Source: Neocallimastix lanati (nom. inval.)
Taxonomy: Eukaryota; Neocallimastigomycota; Neocallimastigomycetes; Neocallimastigales; Neocallimastigaceae
DNA: 64,000 nucleotides
Assembly: GCA_016946835.1 (NCBI GenBank)
Contig: JACVTC010000247.1
Location: 29,041 to 93,040 of the forward strand
Direction of reading: 5' to 3'
In this document: positions 58,966-64,000 of the stretch, piece after piece
Position numbering within the stretch: the stretch's first letter is position 1
Layout: each line of letters starts with the position of its first letter
Program-made: the position numbers and the translations under genes
Notes under the pieces: model-generated
What the model saw: only the letters and a program-made list of their open reading frames with translations
Databases searched by the model: none
What the model was told of the DNA's origin: nothing

Positions 58966-61900
58966 ATGAATAAAATAATATTCATTTATAATTGGGAATT
59001 GCTAATAAAAAACAATTCCCCAGTTATTATAGGATTTGGATATAGTAATATTAGAAATGACAAAGTATCAATTATTATAGATAATTATCCTTTATACAAA
59101 TTTTCACAATATCGTGATTTCAAATTCAATGGCAATTCAAGAAACAATAAAGAAGTACTTTCAAGAAAACTTTTAAGACATTATTTAGAAGGTAATAAAA
59201 TTATCTTTAAAGTCATGTTCCCTAATTATTCCGAATATTCTTCTTATTATTCGTCAATATTAAATGTGGATATAATTTCAGCGTTTCTGGCTGAATGTAA
59301 TTTAAATACAATAGGATGGATAGAAATGGAGCACTGGGAGTTAAATTCCAAAGAGAAGTATACTACCTTTGATGAAGAGTATATCGTTCAATATAAAAAT
59401 ATAAAATCTGTTGAAATTAATAGCTATCCATCTCCTTCTATTTTATCTTTTGATATTGAATGTATGTCTCATGATTTCGAATCATTTCCTAATCGATATA
59501 TATTTGAAGATTATATATCAACTATTAGCCTTGTATTTAATCATGAAAACGAAAAAAAATGTATTGCCATATGCGTTAAATTTGATGATGATATTAATGT
59601 CATCAATAAAAATGAATTTGAAGAAATTGATGCAAATTTTTTTCCTTTTTTGGATCTTCAATCGTTTAAAGCTGCATGTATCGAGCAAAGTATCTTTAAA
59701 ATTGATATGAAAAAATATGAAGCCCAAAAATTTAACAAAGAAAACAAAAATAATATAGCTAATAAGGTTGAAGATAGCGTAAAAGATAAGGTTGAAGAGA
59801 ACACTGAAGATAATGTTGAAATTGATGTTGAAAATAATATAGAAAGTAAAGTTGAATGTAATGTTGAAAGTAATGCTGAAAGCAATGTTAAAAATAATGA
59901 AGAAAAGCTTGTAGAGGATAATGTTGAAGATAATGCTGAAAATAAGGATAAAAATAATGTTGAAAACGATGTTCCAGAGATTATTGAAAATAATATTAGA
60001 AATCATGATTTAGAAAAAGTTGCTAAAAAATTTAAAGAAAATCACGAAAAATTGGATAGAATAATTCGCAAGTTAAAGAGTAGTGATGAAACTTTAAATT
60101 TTAGAAATAAGAATTTAATTATTCAAACCAATAAAAATATTTGTAATCCTAATCAATCTAATAATACATATAATTCAGAGGTAAATGAAAGATTTAACAA
60201 ATTCAAAAATATTTTAATAAAGAAAAGAAGTTATGATGAAGGGATTGTTAATCGATTTAATAGGTTAAGTAATATTTTAAATGCAAATTATAGTGATGAT
60301 GGTCATAGTAGAATTGATAAGTTTAAAAATATTTTAAATAAAATTGAGAAAGACACGGATCTTCCTATGAACAAGAAAGTTAAAAATCAATATGAAAACT
60401 TTGAGAAAATAGAAGATTTCATAAAACGAATAGAAGATAATAAAAAGAATAAAAATAATAAAGATTTCGATGAAAGTAAAAATAATGATGATCAATTTGA
60501 ATATGAAATGATCTATGTATCTACGGAATATGAACTTTTGTGTGAATTTTTTAAGCAAATAAGAAAATTTGATCCCGATATTATTATTGGATTTAACACT
60601 TTTGGATTTGATTATAAGTATTTAGCACAAAGAGCTGGCATGTATTTGAGCATTGATACGAAAGAGACACCATTCTCTGCTAGTCGAATTTTAAATAAAC
60701 CTTCCCAATTCAATAATTTAATGGGCGATGAAGTGGAATTATATATTCCGGGTCGTATAGCCGTTGATATATATAAGTATGCTAAATCCTTAAATTTGCC
60801 ATCCTCAAATTTAAATTATGTTTCGGAGCAATTATTAAATAAACATAAAATAGATTTGCCCTATAAAGAAATGTTTTATTTAATCTATGAGAATACGGAA
60901 GAATCGTTACATAAAGTGGCAAAATACTGTGTTATGGATTCGATATTGACATTGAATATATTTAATGTTTCTCATCAGTGGATTCAACTTTTAGAAGTAG
61001 CAAAAATATCAAGAATCCGTATTGACGAAGTCTATAAAACGGGCCAGAGTAAAAAATTTTCCAATTTGCTTTACAAATATTCTTACGACAATAATATATG
61101 TATTGATTTAGATCAATCCAATATTCAAGGGTATAAAGGAGCAACGGTAATTGAACCCAAACCAGGTGTGTATGATTATTGCACTATGCTAGATTTTACA
61201 AGTTTATATCCTAGTGTCATCATCACTCACAATATATGCTACACCACATTATTAGATAGTTCAACGATTGATAAATATCCCAAAGATTCGTATCACCGAA
61301 TTGATATTGGTGATAAAGTATATTATTACACTAAGAATCATATTGGTATTCTACCACAGATGATGAAAGTGCTTTTATCAGAACGTGTACGATATAAAAA
61401 TTTAATGAAGGAATCCTCTGGTGCGGATTATATTATTTACGACAAGCGGCAATATGCATTGAAAATTCAAGCAAACTCAATTTATGGATGTCTTGGATCT
61501 AGCTCATTGAAATTCTTAAGATTTTTACCTGGCGCAGAATGTACCACCGGAATGGGAAGAAATTACTTAAATAAAGCCATAAATATTATTCAAGAAAAAA
61601 CAAAATTTCATGTCATCTATGGGGATACGGATTCCTGCCTAATCGAATATAAAAAAGAGAAGAAAAGTTTTTTTGAAATGTATTATAGCCAAAATAAAAA
61701 TAGCAATAAAATCAATAACAACGAAAACAACAACAACAATAACAACAACAACAATAACAATAGCAACAATAACAACAACAACAATAACAATAGCAACAAT
61801 AACAATAACAACAATAACAATAGCAACAATAACAACAACAACATAATTAATGATAATGAAAATGTTCAAAATAATAATTTGGATCATTTTGATACTGATA

Positions 61901-62568
61901 AATTTGTTAAAGAGTGCAAAGAGGTATCCAATATCGTGACAAATCTACTACCAGAAGGGATGCATCTAAAATATGAAAATACCTTTTCCCGAATGCTTAT
62001 TATTTCGAAAAAGAAATACTCTGGAATTTTAGCTGATAAGGATAAACCGACTTTATACATAAAGGGTATAGATCTGATTAAAAAGAATACGTGTATTTTT
62101 ATTCGTGATTATTACAAAATATTTTTATATATGATTCTTTATAAGTATCCGAAAAAATTAATAAAAGAAAAAGTCATTAAAATGAAAAAAGAATTACTAG
62201 CTGGTGAAGTTCCTTTTGAAAAATTGATTATGCGTTTATCCATTGGACCAAAATATAAGAATAAATCCTATTACGTATTATTATTTATAAATAATCATAA
62301 AAGGTATAATCTTGATTATAAAGTAGGTGAAAAAATTAACTATGTTATTATAAAAACCACCAATTTTTCTTTTAGTAAAGATTCGAATTTATTTGGTGAT
62401 AAAATTATGTCTTTAGATTTGTATAATAACTTAAAGGAAAAAAGTCTTAAAGATAAAAATATTATTGTACCAAAGTTAGATTATAATTACTATTATAATC
62501 ATTATGTAAGAAAAGGTTTAATAAATTTATTAAAATCTTACAGTGAAGAGATCAGCGAACTACTTTAA
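58966..62568 (+). CDS. Family B DNA polymerase (viral)
   Basis: A 1200-aa protein with all catalytic motifs. The 3'-5' exonuclease has ExoI D163-I-E165, ExoII N544...D549 in FNTFGFD, and ExoIII Y654...D658 in YCVMD. The polymerase has motif A D743 in DFTSLYPSVI, motif B with N837-S838-x-Y840-G841, motif C YGDTDS at 885-890, and KKKY at 1015-1018. It replicates the viral genome with proofreading. Two large insertions stand out. Between ExoI and ExoII (about 250-500) there is a charged region with VE(D/S)NVE-type repeats and three RFNKFKNIL-like repeats. An Asn-rich tract (about 908-965) directly follows motif C. The frame is uninterrupted. Sequence around the motifs looks pox/asfarvirus-like rather than like fungal delta/epsilon/zeta polymerases. 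Confidence 0.97.
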   Translation: MNKIIFIYNWELLIKNNSPVIIGFGYSNIRNDKVSIIIDNYPLYKFSQYRDFKFNGNSRNNKEVLSRKLLRHYLEGNKIIFKVMFPNYSEYSSYYSSILNVDIISAFLAECNLNTIGWIEMEHWELNSKEKYTTFDEEYIVQYKNIKSVEINSYPSPSILSFDIECMSHDFESFPNRYIFEDYISTISLVFNHENEKKCIAICVKFDDDINVINKNEFEEIDANFFPFLDLQSFKAACIEQSIFKIDMKKYEAQKFNKENKNNIANKVEDSVKDKVEENTEDNVEIDVENNIESKVECNVESNAESNVKNNEEKLVEDNVEDNAENKDKNNVENDVPEIIENNIRNHDLEKVAKKFKENHEKLDRIIRKLKSSDETLNFRNKNLIIQTNKNICNPNQSNNTYNSEVNERFNKFKNILIKKRSYDEGIVNRFNRLSNILNANYSDDGHSRIDKFKNILNKIEKDTDLPMNKKVKNQYENFEKIEDFIKRIEDNKKNKNNKDFDESKNNDDQFEYEMIYVSTEYELLCEFFKQIRKFDPDIIIGFNTFGFDYKYLAQRAGMYLSIDTKETPFSASRILNKPSQFNNLMGDEVELYIPGRIAVDIYKYAKSLNLPSSNLNYVSEQLLNKHKIDLPYKEMFYLIYENTEESLHKVAKYCVMDSILTLNIFNVSHQWIQLLEVAKISRIRIDEVYKTGQSKKFSNLLYKYSYDNNICIDLDQSNIQGYKGATVIEPKPGVYDYCTMLDFTSLYPSVIITHNICYTTLLDSSTIDKYPKDSYHRIDIGDKVYYYTKNHIGILPQMMKVLLSERVRYKNLMKESSGADYIIYDKRQYALKIQANSIYGCLGSSSLKFLRFLPGAECTTGMGRNYLNKAINIIQEKTKFHVIYGDTDSCLIEYKKEKKSFFEMYYSQNKNSNKINNNENNNNNNNNNNNNSNNNNNNNNNSNNNNNNNNNSNNNNNNIINDNENVQNNNLDHFDTDKFVKECKEVSNIVTNLLPEGMHLKYENTFSRMLIISKKKYSGILADKDKPTLYIKGIDLIKKNTCIFIRDYYKIFLYMILYKYPKKLIKEKVIKMKKELLAGEVPFEKLIMRLSIGPKYKNKSYYVLLFINNHKRYNLDYKVGEKINYVIIKTTNFSFSKDSNLFGDKIMSLDLYNNLKEKSLKDKNIIVPKLDYNYYYNHYVRKGLINLLKSYSEEISELL
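61720..61850. repeat. In-frame Asn tract of mixed AAC/AAT codons
   Basis: Within the DNA polymerase gene, a phrase made of AAC, AAT and AGC codons repeats about every 30 bases. Unlike the almost pure AAT tract in the AAA-ATPase-like gene, it uses many AAC codons, odd for DNA this AT-rich. Confidence 0.8.
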
Positions 62569-63228
62569 AAATTTTAATATAAATATAAGAATAAAATTTT
62601 TATTCATACTGAGTTATTTTTTATAAAACTTTTAATGATAATTACAATTAATTGTATAAAATAAGATAAAAGCAAAGTGTATAATAAAAATTAAAATAAA
62701 AAGTACAAGTATAATGTTTTACTTTTCATGAATTTATTTATATTACTGTTTTTTAATTTTATTTTTTCATATAGTACAAATTTTATATTTTACATAAAAT
62801 GTTTTTAAAAAAAAAAAAAGGACATTGTCAGCACTATTATATTTTTGTAATTTCATTAGTTCTATTATTATTAAATTTTTATTATAGTTTATTATTATTA
62901 CTTTAATTTACACAATATATATTAATGTATTTAATCTACTCTAATTAATATTTCTTGTTTTAATTTAGTATATTTTTTTAAAAATATATTTTAAATTTTT
63001 ATATATATAATGTAACTAAAATTTATATATCATAATATTAAATAATATATGTAAAGTAGTACATATATTTGTATATATATTTTTTAAAAAAATAAAATAT
63101 ATATAATTTTAAAATTAAATATATAGATATTAATATAAAAATGTTAACATTATAAATTATTCATTTTTTTGAAAATAACATTTGTTAATAGTAATATTAT
63201 AATAATATCCTTTATAAGGAATAATTAT
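62569..63228. other. AT-rich intergenic stretch
   Basis: About 660 bases between the convergent polymerase and RPB1 genes, with no gene recognised. Confidence 0.55.
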
Positions 63229-64000
63229 TTAAATTTTATCATTGTATATTCCAGTAATAATTTTTGCTGATACGGAAGATAAACTATCTTTAACGCCGTA
63301 TAAAATATTTTCTAAAACGCTATAAGGATCTTCAAAGGACAATTTTGAAATAAATGAGTAATCATCATTTTTCATTCCGAAACGTGACATTGGTACGATG
63401 GTATTATTCCGACACATGAAGTTAGTAAGTAATTCAATATGTTGATTATTGTAGTACGATTTATCGATATTAGTAATTCGTTTTAATTGCTCTAGAATAT
63501 TTTGTTTTCGAGTGTTATGATCAACATATTTTGAAGTACCATAAACGGTATAACGAGAACGATCAAGATCAATATATTGATTTTCGAAAAGAGGGTCAAG
63601 ATTTCTTCCGACGACTTCCACGTAAAATTCTTCTTCTCCAAGCATTTTAGAAGAGACAGTTTTTACTCCTTTAGTTCCTGTTAAAGAAATATCACTTAGT
63701 AATTTGATAATTTTTTCATCTTTTATTTTAACATAATTACTATCAAGTATATAGTAATTTTCTTTTTCTTCAAACTTTAAATTATTTATTTTAAAATAAT
63801 CTAATAAGCTATCGTTAGTAATATTTGATTCATTTTTAATTTCGATATGACGTTCTTCATCATTTTTATTTTGGGTATGAAAATTTTCTTCATATTGCCA
63901 TTCATTTTTATTCTGTTCGTTATCACTTAAACATATTTATCATTGCAGTCATCATCACTTTCCAAGTTTATTACGTTATTAGGATAATTTTCTTTACTTT
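63229..64000 (-). CDS. DNA-directed RNA polymerase subunit 1 (RPB1-like, viral), C-terminal part, frameshifted
   Basis: The minus strand carries the end of an RNA polymerase largest subunit. The order ISLTGTKGVKT, YVEVVGRNLDPLF, IELLTNFMCRNNTIVPMSRFG, and SKLSFEDPYSVLENILYGVKD is that of the RPB1 jaw and C-terminal clamp. It pairs with RPB2 to form the polymerase core. There is no heptad-repeat tail, as in viral subunits. The frame is open upstream of the Met at 63645, back to a stop at 63937-63939, while an acidic, Asn-rich frame entering from the window edge stops at 63927-63929. So one base seems inserted or lost between 63927 and 63939. The rest of the gene lies beyond the window. Confidence 0.85.

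Noticed and set aside
59518-60006. Minus-strand 162-aa and 75-aa frames within the DNA polymerase gene
   Set aside because: They mirror the charged repeat insertion of the polymerase and have low-complexity Ile/Phe or Ser/Leu content.
46476-64000. Idea that RPB2, RPB1 and the DNA polymerase are the fungus's own nuclear genes
   Set aside because: The subunit layout, missing heptad tail, capping-enzyme fusion type and co-location with D5 helicase and UDG fit a large DNA virus, not fungal chromosomal genes.

Overview
This window looks like a piece of an anaerobic gut fungus genome (Neocallimastigomycota, e.g. the Piromyces/Neocallimastix/Anaeromyces group). Composition is extremely AT-rich, with long poly(A)/poly(T) runs, AAT microsatellites and Asn-rich proteins. 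The cellular genes fit that lineage: a tandem AAA-ATPase-like/PD-(D/E)XK protein with decayed relatives, divergent ankyrin-like proteins, secreted Cys-rich proteins, and a secreted chitin-binding (CBM18/hevein) protein. The assignment is by recognition of these traits, not by a search.

Layout. 1-11.4 kb is mostly non-coding low-complexity DNA with one tRNA-Thr(UGU) at 2680-2752, a few GC-richer islands, a decayed AAA-ATPase-family fragment at 9.2-9.96 kb and a tRNA-like Pol III promoter relic at about 11.15-11.21 kb. 11.8-13.3 kb is a MULE-type transposase with a FLYWCH-like finger, followed by a 3.3 kb satellite (51-bp and 71-bp units, with a roughly 222-bp higher-order period in its last third). 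18.4-23.7 kb holds the 1266-aa tandem AAA-ATPase-like gene, with a frameshifted nuclease tail and a second broken fragment. 25.2-26.9 kb is a decayed Ty1/copia retrotransposon. 29.6-34.2 kb carries two divergent ankyrin-like genes around a tandem array. 37.8-38.4 kb is a long foldback repeat. 38.5-45.4 kb holds lineage-specific genes, several secreted.

From about 46.4 kb to the right edge the content changes to a block of nucleocytoplasmic large DNA virus (giant virus) core genes: mRNA capping enzyme (triphosphatase + guanylyltransferase, with the methyltransferase in a second frame), a uracil-DNA-glycosylase-like protein, RNA polymerase subunit 2, a D5-type SF3 helicase, two unknown proteins, a family B DNA polymerase, and the C-terminal end of RNA polymerase subunit 1 running off the window. 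Together these are the replication and cytoplasmic transcription core of a virus in the pox/asfar-like part of the group. The block sits beside fungal genes and has the host-like AT bias and Asn tracts, so I read it as an endogenous giant-virus element. Four of its enzymes (UDG-like, RPB2, helicase, DNA polymerase) are uninterrupted over 205-1200 codons, while the capping enzyme and RPB1 each show one apparent frameshift, suggesting recent integration or early decay. The right border is outside the window; the left border must lie between the CBM18 gene (ends 45438) and the methyltransferase (ends 46476).
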